This document shows, in pieces, positions 46,367-57,108 of a DNA stretch of 64,000 nt. Position 1 is the stretch's first letter, and each line of letters starts with the position of its first letter. Source of the DNA: Impatiens glandulifera. Its lineage: Eukaryota; Streptophyta; Magnoliopsida; Ericales; Balsaminaceae. Under the pieces are notes generated by a model, which was not told where the DNA came from, ran no database searches, and was given only the letters and a program-made list of their open reading frames with translations. The stretch covers positions 127,667,641 to 127,731,640 of the forward strand of contig NC_061862.1 in the NCBI RefSeq assembly GCF_907164915.1, in the 5' to 3' direction. The translations under genes were made by a program, and so were the position numbers.

Positions 46367-47442
46367 ATGGGGAAGGGGAAGAATAAAAGTAATAAATCAA
46401 AAGAAGTTAGAGATTTTGTGTTGGAAGGAATTAAGGAAGCAATAGTCAAATAATTTGAAAGAATTTCTGAAGAAGTTATCAATGAATAGCAGAATACCAA
46501 CACAATTAAACAATCTGCTCCAACTACTGCTGGGAAAATTTCTATTGAAAATAATGCAGAAAAACAAGGAGATAATGAAGGAGCTTGAAAGATACGCTAT
46601 AATGAAAGAGCTAATCTGTTTGGGCTCAAGAATCAGATTACAAAGCTCCTTATGCATGCCAAAAGGGGAGAAATTGTCATTAATAAGGAGAAAGCACAAC
46701 AAATTACAATTCAACTCAACACCCACTATCTTCAAGATTGGAATCTGTTGAAAAAAGAAGAATATGAAAAAATTGTTCAATGGTCAGTTGCTACAATGAC
46801 GGAACTAATGAAGGCTCTCAAATCTAAGTCATATACTATCAGGATCAACTCGACATGGAAAACTAATGAAGTCTGGAAGAACAATAATGCAAAAAAGTCA
46901 GAAGATCATTCTTATAAAGGGAAAATCTACTTGGGCAATACACAGACAAAAGTGGAGGTACTGAATTCTCCATTTGAATTTAAATTGCCTACTGAAGTAG
47001 AGGAAAACTATATAAAGGAATGGGAAAATGTAGTTATGGGAAACTAAATAGGGAAAACAGAGTATCATTCCCAATTACTAAAGATGCACTGTTGAAACAA
47101 TGGGAAGGAAAAGGGTTGGAGAAGATTTCAGCAAATGTCCATGATTTACATTTCCTTAAATTAAAGAAGGGATCTAGTCTAGAGGAAATTATAGAAAATA
47201 GACATACATATATAGGATCCAATTGTATGAAGTTAGAAAAATGGTCCGAAGACTTGAACCTATTGTGTAAGCCAAAAGAAAATGCACAGATATGGTTCAA
47301 GCTCTGGAATATACCTGTACATATGTACAATTCTGAAGCCCTTAGTCATTTTACAGATTTATTAGGTAGACCATTATACATGAATCTAGTTACTGAAGAA
47401 GGAGAGCACATAACATTTGCTAGAATTAACATTGAGGTGCAT
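46367..47442 (+). pseudogene. LINE ORF1, 5' part, DUF4283-like
   Basis: ATG at 46367 begins a basic N-terminus (MGKGKNKSNKSKEVRD). The frame has TAA near 46451, a TAG near 46486 and a TGA near 46588, then runs open from 46652 through QITIQLNTHYLQDW and EYEKIVQWSVATM. A one-base shift near 47040 moves it to the frame with IWFKLWNIPVHMYNSEALSHF. These are the DUF4283-like signatures seen at 18880-19660. The copia LTR interrupts it after INIEVH. Confidence 0.7.
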
Positions 47443-47654
47443 TGTTAGAAAATAATTGTTAGAACTTATGAAAAGTTTAATGAATAGATAAAACTAAGTT
47501 CAAATATATATGTTAAACCGCTAAGTTATATCAAGAATATTAATTGGTTTAAATATAACAAGAAGGTGATGTAGCGTAGTGGGAAGCTGAGCAAAATACT
47601 GAAATCTCTATGTAGGCAAGATCGGTTTGGTAGTTCGACTTCGATTCGAAGTGG

Positions 47655-47920
47655 AGTGCGGTCAACCGGTTCGGTCAACCGGAGTTCAGTCAACCGGTTC
47701 GGTCAACAAGAGTTCAGTCAACCGGTTCGGTCAAACGGAGTTCAGTCAACCGGTTTGGTCAACAAGAGTTCAGTCAACCAATTCGGTCAACTAGAGTTTA
47801 GTCAACCGGTTCGGTCAACCAGAGTTCAGTCAACCGGTTCAGTCAACCGGAGTTAAGTCAACCGATTCGGTCAACCAGAGTTCAGTCAAACAGTTCAGTC
47901 AATCGGTTCGATCAAACGAC
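47655..47920. repeat. 28-bp array of GTCAACCGG units in LTR U3
   Basis: AGTTCAGTCAACCGGTTCGG units start at 47683, 47711 and 47739 and continue at 28-bp steps to about 47900. Each unit carries two GTCAA cores (TTGAC on the other strand, the W-box core) and an AACCGG word. Similar arrays lie at 50900-51170 and 52820-53105. Confidence 0.85.
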
Positions 47921-47999
47921 ACTTAATGAAGCATGAGCTCCAGTCATTTAATTGCTCTCAGCTTCGGCTAATAAATACCTTCAGCATTCTCAGGTATGA

Positions 48000-48165
48000 G
48001 ATAAAATCTGGACACGTTCAACATTTGTGCAGAAATCCGGACAGGTTCAACCTTTATGCAGAAATCCGGACAAGTTCAACCTTTGTGCAGAAATCCGGAC
48101 AAGTTCAACTTTGGTGCAGAAATTCGGACAGGTTCAAACTATGTGCAGAAATCCGGACAGGTTCA
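48000..48165. repeat. 29-bp array in LTR U3
   Basis: AGAAATCCGGACAGGTTCAAC units recur at 48031, 48060 and 48089 and two further times. The duplicate LTRs have fewer or more diverged units (51250-51385, 53190-53310). Confidence 0.85.
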
Positions 48166-48308
48166 AGTTTAGGACCGGTTGAGTTGCAAACCGAAAGTGT
48201 CTGGCTAGTTCAATCCATTGAAAATTCTAAGAGCTAATGTACATCTTCAATGGGCAGATTATTCAAAACATATGAATATCTTGAAGATAACGTGTTAAGA
48301 CTAACAAA

Positions 48309-48450
48309 ATATTCCTTGGGAATATGTAAATGTAGAAACCAGGCATAGGGCAAGATAATGATTATAATATTCCTTGGGAATATATAAGAGAAGAAACCAG
48401 GCATGGGGAAGGATAATGATTACAATATTCCTTGGGAATATGTAAGAGAG
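48309..48450. repeat. Three 58-bp repeats with a palindromic core
   Basis: ATATTCC-TTG-GGAATAT recurs at 48309, 48367 and 48425, each followed by GTAAGAGAAGAAACCAGGC-like text. The other LTRs of this element keep three copies as well. Confidence 0.85.
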
Positions 48451-48556
48451 AAAAACGACCTGCTTATGCATGTCTTCCATGTGTCCAAACTGGTTTATGC
48501 ATGTCTGCCATGTGTCAACCGGCACGACTTCCAGCGACCAATCTCCTGGAGAGAGA

Positions 48557-48591
48557 AAAGATGACCGTTGTCATCTTTTCACTATAAAAGG
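48557..48591 (+). promoter_or_regulatory. LTR promoter: perfect dyad plus TATA box
   Basis: AAAAGATGAC and GTCATCTTTT form a 10-bp inverted repeat around CGTT, two bases before CTATAAAAGG. A CCAAT box (GACCAATCTCC) lies 20 bp further upstream. Equivalents occur at 889-910 (minus), 25692-25720, 51771-51800 and 59131-59160. Confidence 0.7.
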
Positions 48592-48867
48592 AAGTTGTAT
48601 CATTTCAAGAAAAAAAGACCCTCGTGCGAACACGTAAATATGCGTGAGATCTATACGAAAAAGCTTATTCAAGAGAGAAGAAGCAGAAAACGAAAGATCT
48701 TATGCATAAGTGATTGAAATTCTAAAAGCAGTTTGTGTATTGTTTGTGTATTTTACTATTGAGTAAAAGTGTAGTGTATTACATCGTTGTGATTAATGTA
48801 ACCGACGAGTAGTGATTAAGACTAGTTCGACATTGTGTGAGTGTTGTAACATTCAAGTTAGTGAAAA

Positions 48868-48890
48868 TTCTTCTCATCATTTGAGAAGAA
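48868..48890 (+). promoter_or_regulatory. LTR stem-loop, best example
   Basis: TTCTTCTCA and TGAGAAGAA pair perfectly around TCATT. It is followed by GGGGTGACGTATGAG and CTCCGAACATCCATAAAA. The same stem-loop and box recur in eight LTRs here. Confidence 0.7.
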
Positions 48891-49263
48891 GGGGTGACGT
48901 ATGAGATTTTCCTCCGAACATCCATAAAAAATCTTGTCTTGTGTTATTTTCTTTATTTCCGGCTTACTCACTCTAAACTGAACTATCACTTACTTCAAAC
49001 CAAACCGATCCATTTCTCCATTCAAACAAACTCCTTATAAACCTCATCCAAATCAAACTTTGAGTGTTGCTTCAAGCTGAAATAGACATTTCCGCCCTTG
49101 AACCTGGTTCAAGAGTCTGTGACTGTTTGAGTAGTGTTAAGAAGCGGTTTTAGTCTCTAACCGGACTATCACTAACCTGTGTGTGTATTGTTGTGGTGTT
49201 GTAAGCGTTCTCCCTTTAAAACCGGAACCCCGTTACTCCAAGGGCGATCCCGATCCTAACAAG

Positions 49264-49275
49264 TGGTATCAGAGC
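49264..49275 (+). other. Primer-binding site of copia element 3
   Basis: TGGTATCAGAGC two bases after the LTR end. Confidence 0.92.
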
Positions 49276-49306
49276 GAGGTTCTTAACACTCAAGCAACTG
49301 AAGAAG

Positions 49307-50350
49307 ATGGGAATTATGACCCACATTGATAGGCCAGTTATTCTAAACATTGAGGCGTTTAGCAGTTGGAAGGTTCGGATATATTTACATCTGATCACGT
49401 TGGATGATGAAATGAGCACCATCCTAAAGGAGGGTCCGATAAAGATTAACAAGGAGAACGGTGAATGGACGGCTGAAGATAGAAGAAGAAACAACCTAGA
49501 CAACCATTGCATGAGACATATTTTCAAATCTTTGGACTACAACACTTTCGAGGAAGTCATGGAATGCAAAACGAGAAAAGAAGTGTGAGAAAAGTTGATC
49601 CAACTGTTTGAAGGTAGTGATCAAATAAAGGAGAACCAGAAAGAGCAGAAGACTCTAATGGCTGCTGAAAGCAAGGGAAAATGGGCCGATAGCGATTCAG
49701 ACGACTCATCATCCAACGATAGTGATGATAAAGTTGAAACCTGCTTCACGGCTAAGAATGAATCTGAGGTATTTGATCTCTCCTTTGCTGATTTTACCCG
49801 AGATGATCTAATTGCTGCACTCAATGACATGTTCATTAAGTACATAAAACTGTCAAAATCTCTTAATCAAACTATTTCAAAAAGCAAGTCTAATAGTTCA
49901 AGTTGTTCATCTCAAATCAAAGAGGTTGATGTTTTAATAAGTGAGATCTCATCTAAGAATGAGAAGCTCAAGGAAGAAATTACAAGCGGTAATGATATAA
50001 CTTCAAAGGATGAGATGATTTATGTAAAGTCAACTTCAAGCTGGCTGAAATCTGAGAGAAGGGCAGCCAGTTTGTATGGCAAAGAAAAACTTGACCTAAA
50101 GTCAAGAGATGTTTACGGAAAATCATCCTTTAAAGTTAAATCATCAGCAGATAGATATACTATACATACACACAATGGAAAGTCCATCAAAATAATTAAA
50201 GTGTGGATTCCCAAGGGATTAATAAGCCACGGACCCAAAGAAAAATGGGGACCAGATTTTCTATTGTCTATGAATGTAGGTACATCAAGACAAAATCTTG
50301 GAAGAGACAACATTGCATCCGGGTCGGCTGTTGACGAACACATCACATAA
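49307..50350 (+). pseudogene. Truncated copia gag of element 3
   Basis: Codons 1-93 match the gag N-terminus at 12638 (EAFSSWKVRIYLHLITLDDE, EDRRRNNLDNH). A TGA at 49586-49588 replaces a Trp that element 2 still has. The same frame then runs open for about 250 codons: IQLFEGSDQIKEN, a direct jump to an acidic ADSDSDDSSS stretch, a coiled-coil-like region, and VWIPKGLISHGPKEKWGP. Compared with the full gag, about residues 105-310, including the CCHC knuckle, are missing in frame. This junction is shared with element 2. It ends at a TAA; no pol follows. Confidence 0.85.
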
Positions 50351-50489
50351 AGGGAACAAGCATGAAGTGGCTAATATCCTCATAAAGCCACTTCTCGAGT
50401 CTAAGTTTTCTTCCCTTAAAAATATTTTAGGATTGTTAGATTACAAAATTTCTCATACAAAATTCTTCTTCAAATAAAGTTCTCCATAA

Positions 50490-50687
50490 ACCAAACCGTT
50501 TTTCCAAAAACCGGCCAAACAAATATAAGTTCTTTAATAAACCGGCCATACATTACAAGTTTTGAATATTTATTCTAAATAATCAAAAAGGGAGAAATTG
50601 TTAGAAAAATTAAGTAAGTTAATTTTTAAACCGGCCAACGATTACAAGTTTTGAATATTTATTCTAAATATTCAAAAAGGGAGAAAT
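50490..50687 (+). other. Duplicated polypurine-tract blocks
   Basis: CAAAAAGGGAGAAAT followed by TGTTAG occurs at about 50583 and again at 50673-50693, each preceded by ACAAGTTTTGAATATTTATT. Only the second is the true LTR junction. Confidence 0.85.
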
Positions 50688-52479
50688 TGTTAGAAAATAA
50701 TTGTTAGAACTTATGAAAAATTTAATAAATAGATAAAACTAAGTTCAAATATATATGTTAAACTGTTAAGTTATATCAAGTAGATTAATTGGTTTAAATA
50801 TAACAAGAAGGTGCTATAACGTAGTGGGAAGCTGAGCAAAATACCGAAATCTCTATGTAGGCAAGATCGGTTCGGTAGTTCGACTTTGGTTCGAAGTGGA
50901 GTTCGGTCAACCGGTTCGGTCAATCGGAGTTCAGTCAACCGGTTCAGTCAACAAGAGTTTAGTCAACCGGTTCTGTCAACCGGAGTTCAATCAACCGGTT
51001 CGGTCAACAAGAGTTCAGTCAGCCGGTTCAGTCAACTGGAGTTCAGTCAACCGGTTCGATCTACCAGAGTTCAGTCAACCGGTTCAGTCAACCGGAGTTC
51101 AGTCAACCAGTTCGGTCAACCAAAGTTCAGTCAAACAGTTCAGTCAACCGGTTCGGTCAAACGACACTTAATGAAGCATGAGCTCCGGTCATTTAATTGC
51201 TCTAAGCTCTGGCTCATAAATACCTTCAGCATTCTCAGGTTTGAGATAAAATCCGGACAGGTTCAACCTTTCTTGCAGAAATCAGGACAGGTTCAACCTT
51301 TGTGCAGAAATCCGGACAGGTTAAACTTCGGTGCAGAAATCCAGACAGGTTCAACCTATGTGCAGAAATCTGGACAGGTTCAAGTTCAGAACCGGTTGAA
51401 TTGCAAACCGAAAGTGTCCGACTAGTTCAATCCATTGTAAATCCTAAGAGCTACGTACATCTTCAACGGGCAGATTATTCGAAAGATATAAATATCTTGA
51501 AGATAACGTGTTAAGACAAACAAAATATTCCTTGGGAATATGTAAAAGTAGAAACTATGCATGGGTCAAGATAATGATTACAATATTCCTTGGGAATATG
51601 TAAGAGAAGAAACCAGGCATGGGGCAAGATAATGATTACAATATTCCTTGGGAATATGTAAGAGAGAAATACGACCGTCTTATGCATGCCTGCCATGTGT
51701 CCAAACTGGTTTATGCATGTCTGCCATGTGTCAACCGGCACAACTTCCAGCGACCAATCTCCTGGAGAGAGAAAAGATGATCGTTGTCATCTTTTCACTA
51801 TAAAAGGAATCTGAATCATTTAAAGAAATAAAAACCCTCGTGCGAACACGTAAATACGCGTGAGATCTATACGAAAAAGCTTATTCAAGAGAGAAGAAAC
51901 AGAAAACGAAAGATCTTACGCATAAGTGATTGAAATTCTAAAAGCAGTTTGTGTATTGTGTATGTATTTTACTATTGAGTAAAAGTGTAGTGTATTACAT
52001 CATTGTGAGTGGTGTACCCGACGAGTAGTGATTAAGACTCATTCGGCATTGTGTGAGTGTTGTAACATTCAAGTTAGTGAAAATTCTTCTCATCATTTGA
52101 GAAGAAGGGGTGAAGTAGGAGAGTTTCCTCCGAACATCCATAAAAAATCTTGTCTTGTGTTATTTTTTTTATTTTCGGCTTACTCACTCTAAACCGAACT
52201 ATCACTTACTTCAAACCGAACCAATCCATTTCTCCATTCTAACCGACTCCTTATAATACTCATCCAAATCAAACTTTGAGTGTTGCTTCAAGCTGAAATA
52301 GACATTTCCTCCCTTGAACCCAGTTCAAGAGTCTGTGACAGTTTGTGCAGTGTTAAGAAGCGGTTTTAGTCTCTAACCGGACTATCACCAACTAGTGTGT
52401 GTGTATTGTTGTGGTGTTTTAAACGTTCTCCCTTTAAAATCGGAACCCCGGTCCTCTAAGGGCGATCTCGATCCTAACA
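50688..52479 (+). repeat. 3' LTR of copia element 3
   Basis: TGTTAGAAAATAATTGTTAG...CCTAACA, 1792 bp, with the same modules as the 5' LTR. Stem-loop at 52085-52107. LINE ORF1 DNA follows directly. Confidence 0.9.
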
Positions 52480-52777
52480 TTTATCCTAGAAGCACACTTC
52501 CAAAAAGTATGACAGTAGTAGATAGAAAAGGAAAATCTACTGTCAAAGAAATCACTTATGAGTGAAGGCCAGACAGATACTCTTTCTGCAATACTTTCCA
52601 ACATGCAAGCCCAAAATGTGATTTGGCTAAGGAAGAAGATTAGAAAATTCATAATGGTCAGAAAGTAAAGATGCAGGAAATCGATACAAATGTGCCTATT
52701 TTTAAAGAGCAAAATGTGGTTTAAAAATAGGAAACAGAAGATAAAGAAAATTATGTACAAGAAGAAAGCAATACGAA
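52480..52777 (+). repeat. Duplicated fragment of LINE ORF1
   Basis: Matches 54392-54690 at about 96 percent by eye (CCTAGAAGCACACT through GAAAGCAATACGAA). It is the LINE flank of the right LTR, repeated between two LTR copies. Confidence 0.88.
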
Positions 52778-54391
52778 ATCTCTATGTAGGAAAGATAGGT
52801 TCGGTAGTTCGACTTCGGTTCGAAGTGGAGTTCGGTCAACCGGTTCGGTCAACCGGAGTTCAATCAACCGGTTCGGTCAACAAGAGTTCAGTCAACCGTT
52901 TCGGTCAACCAGAGTTCAGTCAACCGGTTCGGTCATCATGAGTTCAGTCAACCGGAGTTCAGTCAACCGGTTCGGTCAACTAGAGTTCAGTCAACCGGTT
53001 CGGTCAACCAGAGTTCAGTCAAACGGTTCAGTCAATCGGAGTTTAGTCAACCGGTTCGGTCAACTGGAGTTCATTCAAACAGTTCAGTCAACCGGTTCGG
53101 TCAAACGACACTTAATGAAGCATGAGCTCCGGTCATTTAATCTCTCTCAGCTCCGGCTCATAAATACCTTCAGCATTCTCAAGTTTGAGATAAAATCCGG
53201 ACAGGTTCAACCTTCGTGTAAAAATCAGGACAGCTTCAGCCTTTGTGCAGAAATCCGGACAGGTTCAACCTTTGTGCAGAAATCCGGACAGGTTCAAGTT
53301 CATGACCGGTTGAGTTGCAAACCGAAAGTGTCCGACTAGTTCAATCCATTGAAAATCCTAAGAGCTACGTACATCTTCAACGGGCAGATTATTCAAAAGA
53401 TATGAATATCTTGAAGATAACGTGTTAAGACAAACAAAATATTCCTTGGGAATATGTAAAAGTAGAATCCAAGCATGGGGCAAGATAATGATTACAATAT
53501 TCCTTGGGAATATGTAAGAGAAGAAACCAGGCATGGGGCATGATAATGATTACAATATTCCTTGGGAATATGTAAGAGAGAAAAACGATCGGCTTATGCA
53601 TGTCTGCCATGTGTCCAAACTGGTTTATGCATGTCTGCCATGTGTCAACCGGCACAGCTTCCAGCGACCAATCTCCTGGAGAGAGAAAAATTGACTGTTG
53701 TCATCTTTTCACTATAAAAGGAATCTGAATCATTTCAAAAATAAAAACCCACGCGCGAACACATAAATACGCATGAGATCTATACGAAAAAGCTTATTCA
53801 AGAGAGAAGAAACAGAAAACAAAAGATCTTACGCATAAGTGACTGAAATTCATAAAGCAGTTTATGTATTGTGTGTGTATTTTACTATTGAGTAAAAGTG
53901 TAGTGTATTACATCATTGTGAGTGGTGTAACCGACGAGTAATGATTAAGACTCGTTCGGCATTGTGTGAGTGTTGTAACATTCAAGTTAGTGAAAATCTT
54001 TCTCATCATCTGAGAAGAAGGGCGACGCATGAGAGTTTGCTCCGAACATCCATACAAAATCTTGTCTTGTGTTATTTTCTTTATTTTCGGCTTACTCACT
54101 CTAAACCGAACTATCACTTACTTCAAACCGAACTGATTCATTTCTCCATTCTAACCGACTCCTTATAAACCCCATCCAAATCAAACTTTGAGTGTTGCTT
54201 TAAGTAGAAATAGACATTTCCGCCCTTGAACCCAGTTCAAGAGTCTGTGACAGTTTGTGTAGTGTTAAGAAGCAGTTTAAGTCTCTAACCGGACTATCAC
54301 CAACCAGTGTGTGTGTATTGTTGTGGTGTTGTAAGCGTTCTCCCTTTAAAACCGGAACCTCGGTCCTCCAAGGGCGATCCCGATCCTAACA
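52774..54391 (+). repeat. Partial third LTR copy, from a tandem duplication
   Basis: Starts inside the LTR at CGAAATCTCTATGTAGG, matching position about 50846 of the complete LTR, and runs to the LTR end CCTAACA. Stem-loop near 53998-54020, TATA box in the matching place. Junction bases CGAA are common to both joined sequences. Confidence 0.88.
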
Positions 54392-55152
54392 TGAATCCTA
54401 GAAGCACACTACCAAAAAGTATGACAGTAGTAGACAGAAAAGGAAAATCTACTGTCATGGAAATCACTTATGAGTGAAGGCCAGACAGATACTCTTTCTG
54501 CAATACTTTCCAACATGCAAGCCCAAAATGTGATTTGGCTAAGGAAGAAGATCAGAAAATTCATAATGGTCAGAAAGTAAAGATGCAGGAAAACGATAAA
54601 ATGTGCCTATTTTTAAAGAGCAAAATGTGGTTAAAAAATAGGAAACAGAAGATAAAGAAAATTATGTACAAGAAGAAAGCAATACGAAGAAGGAGATGGA
54701 TCCTCAACCTAATCATGTGGAAGAGATAGTTGATGATTCTCAATCAAATCAAGTTGAAGTGGTTGCTAATGAAAATAGAGAGGAAGATACTCAGGTTAAT
54801 CAAGAGGAAGAAGAGAATGTCAATGTTGATATAGAGGAATCTATAGTTGTTGAGGATTCCAAAGATGAAGCTAAAGGAATTAAAGACAATGATTTCGAAA
54901 TTTAAGTTGAGAACAACAAGGTGAAGAACTCAGAAATTCTGAAGAAAAATTATTTCTATCAAAATAAGAACAAGTTCATATAAAAAAAGAAATCAAAATG
55001 AGAATATGAAGTATTTATCAACCTTTTCAGTTCATCCCTCGTTCATTACAAGAGGAAGGGGAAGGGGAAGAGGAAGGACAAGGGGAAGAGGAAGACAATA
55101 TGTTGAAATATCAGGATGGTATGGAAATAAAAATCCTGATTGGGATAATTAG
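54392..55152 (+). pseudogene. LINE ORF1, 3' part
   Basis: Resumes the ORF1 frame after the LTR insertion: if the LTR DNA and one pentamer copy are set aside, the frame passes from INIEVH into PRSTLPKS in phase. A TGA near 54476 interrupts TYE-RPDR. A knuckle-like CNTFQHASPKC follows, with Tyr in place of the expected first Cys. A shift near 54660-54700 leads to an acidic region (54696-54905, EEDTQVNQEEEENVNVD). After further damage an Arg-Gly tail (TRGRGRGRGRTRGRGRQ, 55050-55100) and WYGNKNPDWDN end the protein at a TAG. Arg-Gly tails commonly bind RNA. Confidence 0.65.
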
Positions 55153-55335
55153 GATTTGATACAGTTTGTAATCTTTGTTTGTAATCTCTATTTCTTGTAT
55201 GTTTGATTGCTACTAATTAGATTCTTTAGGATCGTTTGATTGTCATCTTATAATCCTAGCTAAGACTTGTCTAGCTTTGATTCTTGACCCTCCCATTTTT
55301 GAGATTTTAATATATTTTTTTAAAAAAAGAAAAAA

Positions 55336-55864
55336 TATGTTAAATTGATTTATATACAAATCTTTTTTATTATTATTGTACTAATTAAAAAATAGATATT
55401 TAGTATGATTTGTGTGAACGAATAACTGAATGGAATTGGCTAATAATCGAAATCAAGAGTTGTGATATTTACCTAAACCAATATTTTCTGTGTTTTAATC
55501 CAAACACAGAAAATCCTAATTATTTTATAAACCCCGGGCATTTGTTACTTTAAACTTTCTTCTGACTCATTTATTTTGTTGTGATTTTTATTTTTTTTAT
55601 TTAAACTCACATATCTTATTACTTATATATTTTATAATGTTGATACAATTACCGGTAATGCTTTTTTAATGTTTTTTAAGGGTTAATTTGCACTTTTAGC
55701 CAATTTCAAGGACTTATAATTTCAAACTTAAGTTTCTACTCATCATCTAAGCTCACACCTTAAATTAATTATTTCTTCCATGAAAATAAAAATAAACTTT
55801 AAAACATGAATGAACTAATAAATTAATACAACTCAATAAATGGAGAGAAGGAATATCAAAATAA
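55336..55864. other. AT-rich spacer
   Basis: No gene or recognised element between the LINE A-run and the CACTA-like end. Confidence 0.5.
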
Positions 55865-56883
55865 CACTACAAGAAAATAGTGTATTTGAGCTGAAATTTA
55901 CTGACGAAATATGTAATTTGTTATGTTTTTTTTAAATTGAGTGTTGCTAATATTGCGACGAATAATTATTAGTCGAAAAGTTTTGCGTCAAATTTACCAC
56001 TATATTTGTTTTAGTCGGAAAAAGTTTGCAACAGGATTTGTGCCGCTGTCTGTGATGAAATTTTTTACGAAATATCCTATATAATAATTAATTTTTTTCC
56101 AACATTCATTCCTACTCACCATCCAAATTATTTATCGAAATATTGGTTGCAAATTTTATTTTAAAAATATTTTATAATTTTATTTTTTACCTTATTGTTA
56201 TTATATAATATTTAAATAAATTGCATTGAATCAAATAAAATAAACAATTATCTATTAACTCAAAATTTAAATAAAACCAAATAATATATAAATGACTGAA
56301 CAAAGTTTCATTTTCAAATATATATCAATAAAGAATGAACAAAACACGAAGTTGCAATAAATTTATATCTAATTTAAAATAAATTATAAAACTTTTATTA
56401 ACTTCAATTCAACACAATTATCCGTTGAAAATAAAAATAATAAATAACTAGTGCATACCTAATAATAAAAAATTAACTATAATTTCAAATAACTAGACAA
56501 TAAAATAAAAATAATTAGTAAAATTAAAATTTATACATTATCATTGTCAGTATTAACTTACATATCATTCATTAACTTACATTGAATTGATGTCAATCAG
56601 ATAGCATAATCCGACCATCCTGCAATCAATTTGCATCGATACCAATCAGTTAACATAATTTGACCATCCTACAATCAATTGGCATAAAAAACGTAATTCA
56701 GTGGGAGTTTTAATAGTTGAGGTTAGACTAAGAAAGATCACAATCATTGACTTATTTAAAAAAAAAATTAATCTTTAGATGTAACATTCAAGAAACAATT
56801 TTCAATTGACTAGAACTAAACAGAAGAAATTACCTTTAACATACTCTTCTAAAATAGATCATCCTTTTGTTTCATCCCTCACT

Positions 56884-57108
56884 TCACAATAATTTCTCTA
56901 TGATAATTGTTAAAGTCGATTTCAGAACAGCACCAATGATGACATCTTTCTTCTCCCCATTCTTGAAGATTACGATGGTTATAATGTTTTTGATTCCATA
57001 CCGAGTTGTAATCAAAGGGCTCTCATCTATGTTCACCTTGAAGCACTTCAGTTTGCCAGCATACTACTTGACCAATTCATCAATCATAGGTGGTACCCAA
57101 AACAGAAG
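56884..57108 (-). pseudogene. Thioredoxin m-type gene fragment
   Basis: On the minus strand a frame reads FWVPPMIDELVK, TAG, then [35 protein letters not shown] and [10 protein letters not shown], ending at a TGA. This is the C-terminal two thirds of an m-type thioredoxin, normally a plastid redox carrier. The redox-active WCGPC and about three neighbouring residues are missing between FW and PMIDEL, so it cannot act as a thioredoxin. The transit-peptide exon is not seen. It lies within CACTA-like DNA, suggesting transposon gene capture. Confidence 0.75.

Larger units (their letters stand above)
47443..49261 (+). repeat. 5' LTR of copia element 3
   Basis: TGTTAGAAAATAATTGTTAG...CCTAACA. It contains, in order: an A-box remnant of the tRNA-Asp-like segment (about 47566-47590), a 28-bp array, a 29-bp array, three 58-bp repeats, a dyad (48557-48580), TATAAAAGG at 48583-48591 and a stem-loop at 48868-48890 followed by TCCGAACATCCATAAAAAAT. 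Confidence 0.9.
47443..52479 (+). mobile_element. Gag-only copia element 3
   Basis: Two LTRs of about 1.8 kb surround only 1.4 kb of internal DNA with a tRNA-Met primer site, a truncated gag and duplicated polypurine tracts. No protease, integrase or RT. It inserted into LINE ORF1: flanking pentamers are TGCAT on the left and TGAAT after the outermost right LTR (54392), compatible with one diverged target duplication. The right LTR and its flank were later duplicated (52480-54391). Confidence 0.85.
46020..55335 (+). mobile_element. Second LINE-like relic, split by LTR elements
   Basis: The GGCACGACACGATCGGCAC leader (46020-46230) matches that at 17760-18110. ORF1 starts at 46367 and is interrupted at 47443 by copia LTR DNA, resuming at 54392 and ending at 55152. 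The 3' region ends in an A-rich run at about 55320-55335. No RT region is present, as in the relic at 17700-20447. Confidence 0.65.

Noticed and set aside
48309..48450. ATTCC-TTG-GGAAT repeats considered as heat-shock elements
   Set aside because: Heat-shock elements need TTC and GAA separated by two bases; here five bases separate them.
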